This document shows, one piece after another, positions 36,154 to 47,465 of a DNA stretch of 64,000 bases. Location of the stretch: assembly GCA_002720475.1 (NCBI GenBank), contig PBIL01000022.1:34027-98026 (forward strand), given 5' to 3'. The notes beneath the pieces are model-generated. The model ran no database searches. It worked only from the letters and a program-made list of their open reading frames with translations, and was not told the DNA's origin. A program made the position numbers and the translations under genes. The first letter of the stretch is position 1. Each line of letters starts with the position of its first letter. The DNA is from Roseovarius sp. GTDB taxonomy: Bacteria; Pseudomonadota; Alphaproteobacteria; Rhodobacterales; Rhodobacteraceae.

Positions 36154-38199
36154 ATGTTCAACAAGATCCTGATCGCGAATCGGGGAGAGATCGCTTGCCG
36201 GGTGATCAAGACCGCCCGCAAGATGGGGATTACGACGGTGGCGATCCATTCGGATGCGGACCGCCATGCGCTGCATGTGCAGATGGCCGACGAGGCGGTG
36301 CATATCGGCCCCTCGCCCGCCTCCGAGAGCTATATCGTGATCGAGAAGGTGATGTCGGCGATTCGGCAGACCGGGGCCGAGGCGGTGCATCCGGGCTATG
36401 GCTTCCTGTCGGAGAACCCGCGCTTTGCCGAGGCGCTGGAGGCCGAAGGCGTGGCCTTTGTCGGCCCGCCGAAGCGGGCCATCGAGGCCATGGGCGACAA
36501 GATCACCTCCAAGAAGATCGCGGCCGAGGCGGGGGTGAGCACCGTGCCGGGCGTCATGGGCCTGATCGCCGATGCCGAGGAGGCGGTGACGATCAGCCGC
36601 GAGATCGGCTATCCGGTGATGATCAAGGCCAGCGCGGGCGGCGGCGGCAAGGGGATGCGCATCGCCTGGAACGACGAGGAGGCGCGCGAGGGATTCCAAA
36701 GCTCGAAGAACGAGGCGGCCTCGAGCTTCGGCGATGACCGCATCTTCATCGAGAAATTCGTGACCCAGCCGCGCCATATCGAGATCCAGGTGCTCTGCGA
36801 CAGCCACGGCAACGGCGTCTATCTGGGAGAGCGCGAATGTTCGATCCAGCGCCGCAACCAGAAGGTGATCGAGGAGGCCCCGAGCCCGTTTCTCGACGCG
36901 GCCACGCGCCGCGCCATGGGCGAGCAGGCGCTGGCGCTGGCCCATGCGGTCGGCTATGCCAGCGCGGGGACGGTGGAATTCATCGTCGATGGCGCGCGGA
37001 ACTTCTTTTTCCTGGAGATGAACACGCGCCTTCAGGTGGAGCATCCGGTGACCGAACTGATCACCGGGGTCGATCTGGTGGAGCAGATGATCCGCGTCGC
37101 CGCCGGCGAAAGGCTCTCGATCACGCAGGACGATGTGAAGCTGACCGGCTGGGCGATGGAAAGCCGGCTTTATGCCGAGGATCCCTATCGCGGCTTCCTG
37201 CCCTCCATTGGCCGTCTGACCCGCTATCGCCCGCCCGCCGAGGTGGCCGCCGGGCCGCTTCTCGACACCGGCAAATGGCAGGGCGAGGCCCCGGCAGGCG
37301 AATGGGCCGTGCGCAACGATACCGGCGTCTATGAGGGCGGCGAGATCTCGATGTATTACGACCCGATGATCGCCAAGCTCTGCACCTGGGGGCCGGACCG
37401 GGCCGCGGCCATCGAGGGGATGCGCGTGGCGCTCGACAGTTTCGAGGTGGAGGGGATCGGCCATAACCTGCCGTTTCTCAGCGCGGTGATGGATCATCCC
37501 AAATTCGTGTCGGGCGACATGACCACGGCCTTCATCGCCGAGGAATATCCCGACGGCTTCGAGGGCGTGACCCTGCCCGAGCCCATGCTGCGCCGCATCG
37601 CCGCCGCCTGCGCCGCCATGCATCGCGTGGCCGAGATCCGGCGCACGCGGGTCTCGGGCCGGATGGACAATCACGAGCGCCATGTCGGAGAGGACTGGGT
37701 GGTGAGCCTTCAGGGCGCGCGCTACCCGGTGCGCGTGGCGGCCGACCGCGACGGGGCCACGATCCGCTTTGCCGACGGCACCGACATGCGGGTGACGAGC
37801 GACTGGACACCGGGTGACCAGCTCGCGCGCCTCATGGTGGACGGCAGCCCGCTGGTGCTCAAGGTGGGCAAGATCTCCGGCGGGTTCCGCATCCGCAGCC
37901 GCGGCGCCGACCTCAAGGTGCATGTGCGCACGCCGCGCCAGGCGGAACTGGCGGCGTTAATGCCCGAGAAGCTCCCCGCTGATACATCCAGGCTGCTGCT
38001 CTGCCCGATGCCGGGGCTGATCGTGAAGATCCATGTCGAGGAGGGGCAGGAGGTGCAGGAGGGCCAGGCGCTCTGCACCGTGGAGGCGATGAAGATGGAA
38101 AACATCCTGCGCGCCGAACGCAAGGGCATGGTGGCGAAGATCAACGCCGGCCCCGGCGACAGCCTTGCCGTGGACGACGTGATCATGGAGTTCGAGTGA
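36154..38199 (+). CDS. pccA: Propionyl-CoA carboxylase alpha (biotin) subunit
   Basis: PccA carboxylates its own biotin with bicarbonate and ATP. The 681 residues begin with the biotin carboxylase domain (KILIANRGEIACRVI, HPGYGFLSENPRFAEAL, MIKASAGGGGKGMRI, RDCSIQRR-type motif ECSIQRRNQKVIEEAPSP, EMNTRLQVEHPVTE), continue through the BT linker domain, and end with the biotin carrier where VEAMKMEN holds the lysine. The ATG at 36154 is fixed by the conserved N-terminus. It is followed four bases on by a lipoprotein gene. Confidence 0.97.
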   Translation: MFNKILIANRGEIACRVIKTARKMGITTVAIHSDADRHALHVQMADEAVHIGPSPASESYIVIEKVMSAIRQTGAEAVHPGYGFLSENPRFAEALEAEGVAFVGPPKRAIEAMGDKITSKKIAAEAGVSTVPGVMGLIADAEEAVTISREIGYPVMIKASAGGGGKGMRIAWNDEEAREGFQSSKNEAASSFGDDRIFIEKFVTQPRHIEIQVLCDSHGNGVYLGERECSIQRRNQKVIEEAPSPFLDAATRRAMGEQALALAHAVGYASAGTVEFIVDGARNFFFLEMNTRLQVEHPVTELITGVDLVEQMIRVAAGERLSITQDDVKLTGWAMESRLYAEDPYRGFLPSIGRLTRYRPPAEVAAGPLLDTGKWQGEAPAGEWAVRNDTGVYEGGEISMYYDPMIAKLCTWGPDRAAAIEGMRVALDSFEVEGIGHNLPFLSAVMDHPKFVSGDMTTAFIAEEYPDGFEGVTLPEPMLRRIAAACAAMHRVAEIRRTRVSGRMDNHERHVGEDWVVSLQGARYPVRVAADRDGATIRFADGTDMRVTSDWTPGDQLARLMVDGSPLVLKVGKISGGFRIRSRGADLKVHVRTPRQAELAALMPEKLPADTSRLLLCPMPGLIVKIHVEEGQEVQEGQALCTVEAMKMENILRAERKGMVAKINAGPGDSLAVDDVIMEFE

Positions 38200-38203
38200 G
38201 GGG

Positions 38204-38719
38204 ATGAACGCGCAGGGCCGCCATATCCGTCCCCTGGGCGCTGCGCTCTGTCTCGCGGTGCTTGCCGCCTGCGCGCGTGACAGTGAGGCGGCGCAGCGCG
38301 CGCGGCTGTCGGACTGGGTGTCGCTCGGGCAGACCCTCTCGTTCCTGGCGCGGCGGGGCTGTGCCGTGGGGGTCTATGCGGTGGTCACGGGGGCGGTGAA
38401 ATCGGCCCTGCCCGTGACCGCGAGCGCCCCGGAGATGCGCCATGCGCTCGAGGCGCGGGGGGCGGCGGCGCTGGCCTTGCCGGGGCAGGGGGGCGACGCG
38501 GCGCTTCTCGCCATGATCAACCACGACCGGGCGACCGGCATGGCGATGCGCCGCGCGGCGCTCGAGGCGCGCGCCTGCATGGACGCGGCGGCCGAGGGAC
38601 GGTTCCGCGCCGCGCTCGAGCAACCCGGCACGGTGCTGGGCTGGGATGCCGGGGCGCGCGCGCTCCTGCTGATGCGGCCCGCCGAGGGCTGGCTCATGCT
38701 GGTTTCGGGGGAGGGCTGA
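38204..38719 (+). CDS. Lipoprotein-like hypothetical protein
   Basis: The 171-residue product has a lipoprotein signal, LGAALCLAVLAACARDSEAA, with the likely acylated Cys near residue 23. The mature part (LSDWVSLGQTLSFLARRGCA, AMINHDRATGMAMRRAALEA) is alanine-rich and helical, with two further cysteines. No family is recognised. It starts four bases after pccA and should be on the same transcript, which ties it to propionyl-CoA metabolism only by position. Confidence 0.65.
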   Translation: MNAQGRHIRPLGAALCLAVLAACARDSEAAQRARLSDWVSLGQTLSFLARRGCAVGVYAVVTGAVKSALPVTASAPEMRHALEARGAAALALPGQGGDAALLAMINHDRATGMAMRRAALEARACMDAAAEGRFRAALEQPGTVLGWDAGARALLLMRPAEGWLMLVSGEG

Positions 38720-38730
38720 GCGATGGCCGG

Positions 38731-39180
38731 TCAGCTCCGCCCGGGCCGTGCCTCGCGCATTTCCTGCTGGCGCACCGGCAGCTTGTCGATGGTGCGGGTG
38801 ATCTCGCGCACATGCCAGGGCGCGGGCTTGCGCAGGTATATCACGCCGTCCTTGCCGATCAGCACGAGGCTGAAGCCCCGCGGGCGCAGCTTGCGCCGGA
38901 TGTCGGAGCGCGCGTCCGGGTCGGTATCGGTGATGACGACGACGTCGCGCTCGGCCAGCGCGTCGAAGCGTTCGGTGATATATCCCATCTGCTCGACAAA
39001 TCGTGGATCGGCGGGCGTGTCGGCAAAGACGATGAGCGGGCGTTTCACCCAGGAAAAATCGTTCAAATTCGCCTCGTCCGCCGAAAGGATCGGCAGTTCG
39101 GGCGGTGTCGCTCCGCGCTCCTGGGCCGGGGCCGCGATTGTGGCAAAGCAAAGGAAAACAAGGGCCAGCGTGTATCTCAT
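38731..39180 (-). CDS. DUF4174 domain protein, exported
   Basis: The 149-residue protein has a signal peptide (MRYTLALVFLCFATIAAPA) and a thioredoxin-fold-like DUF4174 domain: LNDFSWVKRPLIVFADTPAD, RDVVVITDTDPDARSDIR and FSLVLIGKDGVIYLRKPAPW. There is no CxxC, so it is not an active disulfide reductase. The biological role is unknown. It is convergent with the lipoprotein gene and divergent from the sulfotransferase-like gene. Confidence 0.85.
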   Translation of the reverse strand: MRYTLALVFLCFATIAAPAQERGATPPELPILSADEANLNDFSWVKRPLIVFADTPADPRFVEQMGYITERFDALAERDVVVITDTDPDARSDIRRKLRPRGFSLVLIGKDGVIYLRKPAPWHVREITRTIDKLPVRQQEMREARPGRS

Positions 39181-39349
39181 GGGGTCTCCTGCTCGCCCAG
39201 ATATAGGCGGCTGGCCCCGGATTGCGAAGCCCGAAAGGCACGCGCGGCAAAAATCGCGGCGGTTAATCCGGCGCTTACGGATCGCGGGCAGGCTGCGGAG
39301 CATCGCCTTGCGCCACGGGGGCGCGGCAGGGCAGGGGACAAGCGCGGCC

Positions 39350-40253
39350 ATGGACATCATCCTGCATCTGGGGGCGCATCGCACCGCCACCACAAGCTTT
39401 CAGCACTATCTGCGGGCCAATGCGGCGGGGCTCGGGGCGGCGGGCATCGGGGTCTGGGGGCCGGAGACCACGCGCGACGGGCTCCTGGCCGGGGTGATCC
39501 CGCCGCGTGGCAGCCGCCCGGCCATGGCGCAGCTTACCCGCGCCAGAGGCAGGGTCGGGCTGCGGCTCGAGCGGATGCGCGCGGCGGGGACGGCCCGCCT
39601 GCTGGTCAGCGACGAGAACCTGATCGGCGCGCCCCGGCACTGCCTGCGCGCGGCGCGTCTCTATCCTGGCGTGGGCGAGCGTCTGGCGCGGCTGGCCCAT
39701 GCCTTCGACGGGCGGATCGCGCGGGCGGTGTTCTCGATCCGGGAGCAGGATGCGTGGTGGTCCTCGGTGCTGGCTTATGGGGTCGCCCGCGGCCATGGCT
39801 TGCCGCGGGCGGGCGATCTCGACCGGCTGGTGACGGGCGGGCGTGGCTGGCGCGACGTGATCGCCGATATCGCCTGTGCCCTGCCGGGGGCCGATCTGGT
39901 GATCCTGCCGCATGAACGCTTTGCCAGCCGCCCCGAGGCGCGGCTTGCCGCCATGATCGGGGCAGAGACACCGCGGCGTGCCGCGCGGGCCTGGCTGGCG
40001 CGATCGCCCGATCTGGCGGCGCTGCGCCGGGCCGTGGCCCTGCGCGGCGGCGATCCCTCCCGCCTGCCCGGCGATGAGGGACGCTGGCAACCCTTCGATC
40101 CCGCACAGCGCGCGGCGCTGCGCGAATGCTATGCCGACGATCTGTTCTGGCTCGCCGCCGGGGCGGACGGACTGGCGCGACTGGCCGAGGAAACCGGGCC
40201 GGACCAGGCGGGGACACATCCGCCATCCGCCCAGACGACAAGAGGACAAGACC

Positions 40254-40282
<29 letters not shown>
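39350..40282 (+). CDS. Sulfotransferase-like protein
   Basis: The 310-residue product begins with a possible PAPS-binding loop, [19 protein letters not shown], followed by a segment [12 protein letters not shown] and [18 protein letters not shown], as in the marine HLGAHKT-type sulfotransferase-like proteins. These would pass sulfate to a sugar or lipid, but the acceptor is unknown. The last 29 bases overlap the start of the methylmalonyl-CoA mutase gene in another frame, so translation of the two may be coupled. Confidence 0.65.
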
Positions 40283-42383
<2,101 letters not shown>

Positions 42384-42405
42384 CCCGAGGGGTGGCGCGC
42401 CGCCT

Positions 42406-43635
42406 TCAGGTCTTGAGTGGCGCGCCCCCGGCAAAGCTGTTGCCGTGGACGTAATCGCAGGGCGCCTCCTGCATCTGCAGGTGCAGCCCGTCACCCGTGC
42501 AGGGGTGCGCGCGGGCAAGCGCCTCGTCCACCTCGATGCCGAGGCCCGGGGCCTCGGGCGGGGTGATGAACCCGCCCTCGACGGTGATGCCGGACCTGAT
42601 GAGGGCGGCGTGATAGGGCGTCTCGATCGTCTCGGCCATCAGGATGTTGGGGATCGAGGCGGCGAGCGCCACGTTGGCGGCCCATTCGACGGGGCCGGCG
42701 TAGAGATGGGGGGCCATCTGCGCGCCATGGACCTCGGCAATGGCGGCGAGTTTCTTCATCTCCCAGATCCCGCCCGCGCGGCCAAGCGCCGGTTGCAGGA
42801 TCTCGGCCGCGCCCGCGCGCAGCACGGCGGCGAACTCGGCCTTGGTGGTGAGCCGTTCGCCGGTGGCGACGGGGATGCGCAGGGCGCGGGCCACGCGGGC
42901 CATGTCCTCGATATTGTCGGGGGGAACCGGCTCCTCATACCAGAGCGGCGAGAAGGGCTCGAGCGCCTGCCCGAGACGGATCGCGCCGGCGGGGGTGAAC
43001 TGCCCGTGGGTGCCGAAGAGAAGATCGGCCCGGTCGCCCACGGCCTCGCGGATGGCGCGGCAGAAGGCCACCGAGAGCGTGATGTCCGACAGGGCGGGCA
43101 TGTGCCCGCCGCGCATCGTGTAGGGGCCCGCGGGATCGAACTTGATCGCCGTATATCCGCGCTCCACGCAGTCCAGCGCGCTTTCGGCGGCCATTTCGGG
43201 GGAGGTCCAGAAGGCGGTCAGGTCGTGATGGGGCAGCGGGTAGAGATAGGTATAGGCGCGGATGCGCGCGTTCATCCGGCCGCCCAGAAGCGCCCAGACT
43301 GGCCGCCCGCGCGCCTTGCCGAGGATGTCCCAGCAGGCGATTTCCAGCCCCGAGAACGCCCCCATCACCGTCAGATCGGGGCGCTGCGTGAAGCCGGAAG
43401 AATAGGCGCGGCGGAACATGAGCTCGATGTTTTCGGGGCTTTCCCCCGCCATGTGGCGCGCGAACACATCCGTGATCACGGCGCGCATCGCCTCGGGGCC
43501 GACCGAGGAGGCATAGCATTCCCCCCAGCCGGTGATCCCGTCATCGGTGGTGAGCTTCACGAGGATCCAGTAGCGCCCGCCCCAGCCGGGTGCGGGGGGC
43601 GCGGTCACGATGATGTCGAGATCGGTCAGTTTCAT
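42406..43635 (-). CDS. Mandelate racemase/muconate lactonizing enzyme family protein
   Basis: The 409-residue enolase-superfamily enzyme has an N-terminal capping domain and a barrel with ligands near TAIKFDPAGPY, a GTHGQFTPAGA loop, PLWYEEPVPPDNIEDM and an active-site region HGAQMAPHLYAGPVEWA. The GTHGQ loop is shared with acid-sugar dehydratases and cycloisomerases. The substrate is probably a sugar acid but cannot be fixed. It is the last gene of a minus-strand run with a dehydrogenase upstream; the start at 43635 gives the normal N-terminus. Confidence 0.82.
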   Translation of the reverse strand: MKLTDLDIIVTAPPAPGWGGRYWILVKLTTDDGITGWGECYASSVGPEAMRAVITDVFARHMAGESPENIELMFRRAYSSGFTQRPDLTVMGAFSGLEIACWDILGKARGRPVWALLGGRMNARIRAYTYLYPLPHHDLTAFWTSPEMAAESALDCVERGYTAIKFDPAGPYTMRGGHMPALSDITLSVAFCRAIREAVGDRADLLFGTHGQFTPAGAIRLGQALEPFSPLWYEEPVPPDNIEDMARVARALRIPVATGERLTTKAEFAAVLRAGAAEILQPALGRAGGIWEMKKLAAIAEVHGAQMAPHLYAGPVEWAANVALAASIPNILMAETIETPYHAALIRSGITVEGGFITPPEAPGLGIEVDEALARAHPCTGDGLHLQMQEAPCDYVHGNSFAGGAPLKT

Positions 43636-43694
43636 TGGGCCTCCGGGGGACGGGTTTCGCATGGCTGTCTTGCCGCGGTGCGCCAGGCGGGCAC

Positions 43695-44777
43695 TCAGAA
43701 CACGATCACGTTGCGGCGGGCGGTGCCGGATTTGGTGTCGGCGATGGCCGCGTTGATCTGGTCGAGCGACCAGCGCCCCGAGATCAGCTCGTCGAGCTTG
43801 AGCCGCCCCTGTTCGTAGAGATCGACCATCCAGGGGATGTCGCGGCGGATCACCGTCTCGCCCATCTTGGAGCCGATCATCGCCTGACCGGCGGCGGCGA
43901 AATTGGCCGCCTCGTAGCGGCTCTCGGCCCCGGAATGGGGCATGCCGACCATGACCATCCTGCCGCCCCCGGCAAGGTAGCGCGGTGCCTCGTCATAGGC
44001 GCGCGCCGCGCCCACGGTGACAAAGACGGCATCGGCCCCGCGCCCCATCGCCTCCTTGGCCGCGCGCCACGGTTTCTCCCGGGTGGCGAGCACGCCGTCG
44101 GTGGCCCCGAATTCGCGTGCGGTGGCGAGCTTGTCGGCGCTCATGTCCACCGCCACGATGCGGCGCGCGCCCGCGATGCGTGCGCCCTGGATGGCATTGA
44201 GCCCGACGCCGCCCGCGCCGATCACCACCACGTCCTGGCCTGCGCGCAGATGGGCGGCGTTGACCACGGCCCCCACGCCGGTGATCACCCCGCAGGCCAG
44301 AAGCGAGGCGGCGGCCATGTCGATGCCTTCGGGGATCCTCACCACCTGGCTGTGATGGACCACCACCGCCTCGGCGAAGGCCCCGCAGGCCATGGCCTGA
44401 TGCAGCTTGCCGCCGTCCGGCATGGAGAGCGGGCCGTGATCGCCGTCATAGCGCGTCTCGCAGCCCGTGGGGCGGCCGCCCGCGCAGGGCGCGCATTGGC
44501 CGCAGGCGCGGATCAGCGTGACCACGACCGGATCGCCGACCGTCAGCCCGGTGACGCCTGGGCCGATCTCGCGCACGCGCCCCGCCGCCTCGTGGCCATA
44601 GACGGCGGGCAGGGAGCCGCCCCAGCCGCCCTCGGCATAGGTGATGTCCGAATGGCAGATCGCCACCGCGTCGAGCGTGACCTCGACCTCGCCCGGCCCG
44701 GGTGCGCGCAGGCGCACCTCCTCGATGGTGAGCGGAGCGCCGAAGCTGTGGCAGACGGCGGCCTTGATGGGTCTCAT
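43695..44777 (-). CDS. Zinc-dependent alcohol dehydrogenase family protein
   Basis: The 360-residue medium-chain dehydrogenase has catalytic zinc ligands in VAICHSDITY and YGHEAAGRV, the structural zinc lobe CGQCAPCAGGRPTGC, and the NAD site VVIGAGGVGLNAIQGA. It likely oxidises an alcohol or hydroxy-acid; the substrate is unknown. The ATG at 44777 follows GGGAGA. It is 59 bases upstream of the enolase-superfamily gene and probably on one transcript with it. Confidence 0.88.
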   Translation of the reverse strand: MRPIKAAVCHSFGAPLTIEEVRLRAPGPGEVEVTLDAVAICHSDITYAEGGWGGSLPAVYGHEAAGRVREIGPGVTGLTVGDPVVVTLIRACGQCAPCAGGRPTGCETRYDGDHGPLSMPDGGKLHQAMACGAFAEAVVVHHSQVVRIPEGIDMAAASLLACGVITGVGAVVNAAHLRAGQDVVVIGAGGVGLNAIQGARIAGARRIVAVDMSADKLATAREFGATDGVLATREKPWRAAKEAMGRGADAVFVTVGAARAYDEAPRYLAGGGRMVMVGMPHSGAESRYEAANFAAAGQAMIGSKMGETVIRRDIPWMVDLYEQGRLKLDELISGRWSLDQINAAIADTKSGTARRNVIVF

Positions 44778-44841
44778 GAATTTCTCCCTCGTTTTTTCAT
44801 AGCAAGAGAGGGATTCGATCCGGCTCGCAAGCCCGTTTGCG

Positions 44842-45654
44842 TCACTGCTGGCGGATCCGGCCCGTGATATGGCCCGTGGCCGTGAGAAATTCCCCCAGAC
44901 AGGCGGCATAGGCGGGGGCCGCATCCACAGGGGGCACATGGCCGGTGCCGCGCAGCAGGCGGAATTGCGAGCCGGGGATGAGATCGACGGTCTCCCGCAC
45001 CAGATCGGGCGGGGTGGAGCCGTCCTCGGATCCCGCGATGCCGAGCGTGGGCAGGCGCAGGCCGGCGGTGGTGGTGTGGAAATCCGTGCCCGCGATGGCG
45101 GCGGCGCAGCCGGCATAGCCTTCCGGATCGTGGGCGCAGAGACGGTCATGCCACGGCAGATGGTGGCCCGCGGCCACATAGGCGCGGGGAAACCACCGCT
45201 CGCAGGAGGCGCGGGCAAGCTCGGCCATGCCGCCGGGGCGGCGGGCGGTGGCGATGCGTTCGGCCCAGATCTCGGGCGTGCCGATCTTGGCCCCGGTGTT
45301 CGACAGCACCAGCGCGCGGATCAGGTCGGGCCGCTTGACAGCGAGACCCTGCGCCACCATGCCGCCGATGGAAAGGCCCAGGAACATCGCGTCGCGCAGG
45401 CGCAGGTGATCCATGAGCCGCTCGGCATCGCGGATGAGCGCGCCCATGGAATAGGGGGCGGGCGGCGTCGAGGATCGGCCGTGGCCGCGCGCGTCATAGC
45501 GGATCACGCGCAGACCCTCGGGCAGGAGCGGCAGGAGACTGTCCCACAGATGCGCGCCGGTGCCGAGCGCATGGGCCAGGACGAGGGGCGCGCCGGAGGG
45601 CTCGCCCTCGTCGAGATAGTGCAGCGTCACGTCGTCGAGCGCGAGATGGGGCAT
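44842..45654 (-). CDS. Alpha/beta hydrolase, 3-oxoadipate enol-lactonase-like
   Basis: The 270-residue hydrolase resembles PcaD: VLAHALGTGAHLWDSLLP (oxyanion region), VIRYDARGHGRSS, nucleophile elbow GLSIGGMVAQGLA, Asp in IAGSEDGSTPP and His in RGTGHVPPVDA. PcaD opens a lactone ring in protocatechuate breakdown, but no other pca gene is near, so a different lactone or ester is possible. Four bases separate it from the dehydratase upstream. Confidence 0.85.
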   Translation of the reverse strand: MPHLALDDVTLHYLDEGEPSGAPLVLAHALGTGAHLWDSLLPLLPEGLRVIRYDARGHGRSSTPPAPYSMGALIRDAERLMDHLRLRDAMFLGLSIGGMVAQGLAVKRPDLIRALVLSNTGAKIGTPEIWAERIATARRPGGMAELARASCERWFPRAYVAAGHHLPWHDRLCAHDPEGYAGCAAAIAGTDFHTTTAGLRLPTLGIAGSEDGSTPPDLVRETVDLIPGSQFRLLRGTGHVPPVDAAPAYAACLGEFLTATGHITGRIRQQ

Positions 45655-45657
45655 GGA

Positions 45658-46632
45658 TCACTCCAGCAGGGCAAGGGCATCGCGGAAGGTGGCGGCATCG
45701 ACATTGCCGCCCGAGATCGTGGCGATGACCGTCTCGCCCGCGATCTTGTCCGGGTGGAAAAGCGCGGCGGCGAGTGCCACGGCACCGCCCGGCTCGGCCA
45801 CCACCTTGAGCCGCCGGAAGGCGTGGGCCATGGCGCGCAGGGCTTCCTCTTCCGTCACCACGAGGCCGGGGCCACAGAGCCGGGCCATGATCGGAAAGGT
45901 GATCTTGCCCGGCTGCGGCGTTATGATCGCGTCGCAGAGGCTGCCGCAGAGGCGGTCGTTGCGCTCGATCCGGCCGGAGGCGAGCGAACGCGCGGTATCG
46001 TCGAAGCCTTCGGGTTCCACCGGCCGGGCGCGCAGCCCCGGCGCGTCCGCCTCGAGCGCCAGCGCGATGCCAGAGGTGAGCCCGCCGCCACCGCAGCAGA
46101 CGAGCACATCGGCCTCTTCGATCCCGAGGGTGCGGGCGTCCTCGGCGATCTCGAGCCCCACGGTGCCCTGTCCGGCGATCACCTGCGGCTCGTCGAAGGG
46201 CCGGATGAGGGTGAGGCCGCGCTCGGATGCAAGCGCCGCGCCGAGCGCGTCGCGGTCCTCATGCGCGCGATCGTAGAGCACCACCTCCGCCCCCAGGGCG
46301 CGGGTGTTGTCGATCTTGAGGCGCGGCGCGTCGGCGGGCATGATGATGACGCAGGGCACGCCGAACTGGCTTGCGGCGAGCGCCACGCCCTGCGCGTGAT
46401 TGCCCGAGGAAAAGGCGATGACGCCGCGCGCGCGGGTGTCGGGGTCAAGCGCGGAGATGGCCGAGCGGCCGCCGCGATACTTGAAGCTGCCGGTGTGCTG
46501 AAGGCATTCCGGTTTGACGTAAACGCGCCGCCCGGCGATCTCGTCCAGGAAGGGCGAGGACAGCAGCGGCGTGCGCCGGGCATGGCCATCGAGGCGAGCG
46601 CGGGCCGCACGGATCAGGGTGATGTCGGTCAT
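45658..46632 (-). CDS. Threonine/serine dehydratase family PLP enzyme
   Basis: The 324-residue fold-type II enzyme has the PLP lysine in TGSFKYRGGRSAI (about residue 51), the pyridoxal-contacting SSGNHAQGVALAA and the phosphate-binding CGGGGLTSGIALAL. Serine/threonine ammonia-lyases, serine racemases and hydroxyaspartate dehydratases share this form, and there is no C-terminal regulatory domain. The substrate cannot be fixed. It is coupled to the hydrolase upstream by a four-base overlap. Confidence 0.85.
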   Translation of the reverse strand: MTDITLIRAARARLDGHARRTPLLSSPFLDEIAGRRVYVKPECLQHTGSFKYRGGRSAISALDPDTRARGVIAFSSGNHAQGVALAASQFGVPCVIIMPADAPRLKIDNTRALGAEVVLYDRAHEDRDALGAALASERGLTLIRPFDEPQVIAGQGTVGLEIAEDARTLGIEEADVLVCCGGGGLTSGIALALEADAPGLRARPVEPEGFDDTARSLASGRIERNDRLCGSLCDAIITPQPGKITFPIMARLCGPGLVVTEEEALRAMAHAFRRLKVVAEPGGAVALAAALFHPDKIAGETVIATISGGNVDAATFRDALALLE

Positions 46633-47465
46633 CTTGCCTTGTCCAGAAGGGTGCGGATCGCGGCAAGCGCCTGTGGCTCGTCAAGAAAGGGGACATGGCC
46701 CCGGTCCGGCACGGTGGTGGTGATGAGGCCGGGGTGGCGGGCCTGAATCCTGGCCACCGTGTCCGCGCTCAGGATGTCGGAATTCGCCCCCCGGATGAGC
46801 GCAAGCGGCACCTCGCGCAGGGCGTCGAACATCAGCCACAGGTCGGGCACGTCGCCGGTGCCTGCCTGACCGGTCAGCGCCTCGCGCAGCCGCGCATCAT
46901 AGCGCAGCGCCAGCCCGCCGCCGGGTTTCTCGGCGAACATCGCCGCGGCCTGCGCTCGCCAGCGGGACAGCGGCACGCCGGGGAAGCCTTGCGCATGGAC
47001 ATGGGCAAGCGCGGCGGCGGCTGCGTCGAGATCGGGAAGATCGGGTTCGCGGCCGACGTAATCGAGGATCCGCTCCAGCCCCTCGGCGGCGACCTCCGGG
47101 CCGATATCGTTGAGCACCACGCCCGAGAGACGGCCCGGATAGGCATGGGCGATGGCCATGGCCACCAGCCCGCCGCGCGAGGTGCCGATGAGCGCCGTGC
47201 GCGCGAGGCCGAGATGGTCAAGCAGTTCGACGCTGTCCTGCGCCTCGCGCAGAATGTTGTAGCTCATCGGGTCGGGGGCGTTGTCGGATTGCCCGCGCCC
47301 GCGAAAATCGAGCCGGATCACCCGGTGGCCGCCCAGATGCGGCAGCAGGAACTGGAAATCGGCCCCGTTGCGGGTGAGGCCCGCAAGGCAGAGCACGGGC
47401 GGGCCGCGCCCTTCATCCTCATAATGCAGCGAGAGCCCGTCGGAGGTGAGAAACCGCGCCATCAT
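46629..47465 (-). CDS. Alpha/beta hydrolase
   Basis: The 278-residue hydrolase shows VLCLAGLTRNGADF, IRLDFRGRGQSDNAP, nucleophile GTSRGGLVAMAIAH, acid region IRGANSDILSAD and histidine PDRGHVPFLDEP. It is not closely tied to one substrate. The GTSRGG elbow differs from the GLSIGG of the neighbouring hydrolase, so the two are not recent duplicates. Both ends overlap neighbours by four bases. Confidence 0.85.
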   Translation of the reverse strand: MMARFLTSDGLSLHYEDEGRGPPVLCLAGLTRNGADFQFLLPHLGGHRVIRLDFRGRGQSDNAPDPMSYNILREAQDSVELLDHLGLARTALIGTSRGGLVAMAIAHAYPGRLSGVVLNDIGPEVAAEGLERILDYVGREPDLPDLDAAAAALAHVHAQGFPGVPLSRWRAQAAAMFAEKPGGGLALRYDARLREALTGQAGTGDVPDLWLMFDALREVPLALIRGANSDILSADTVARIQARHPGLITTTVPDRGHVPFLDEPQALAAIRTLLDKAR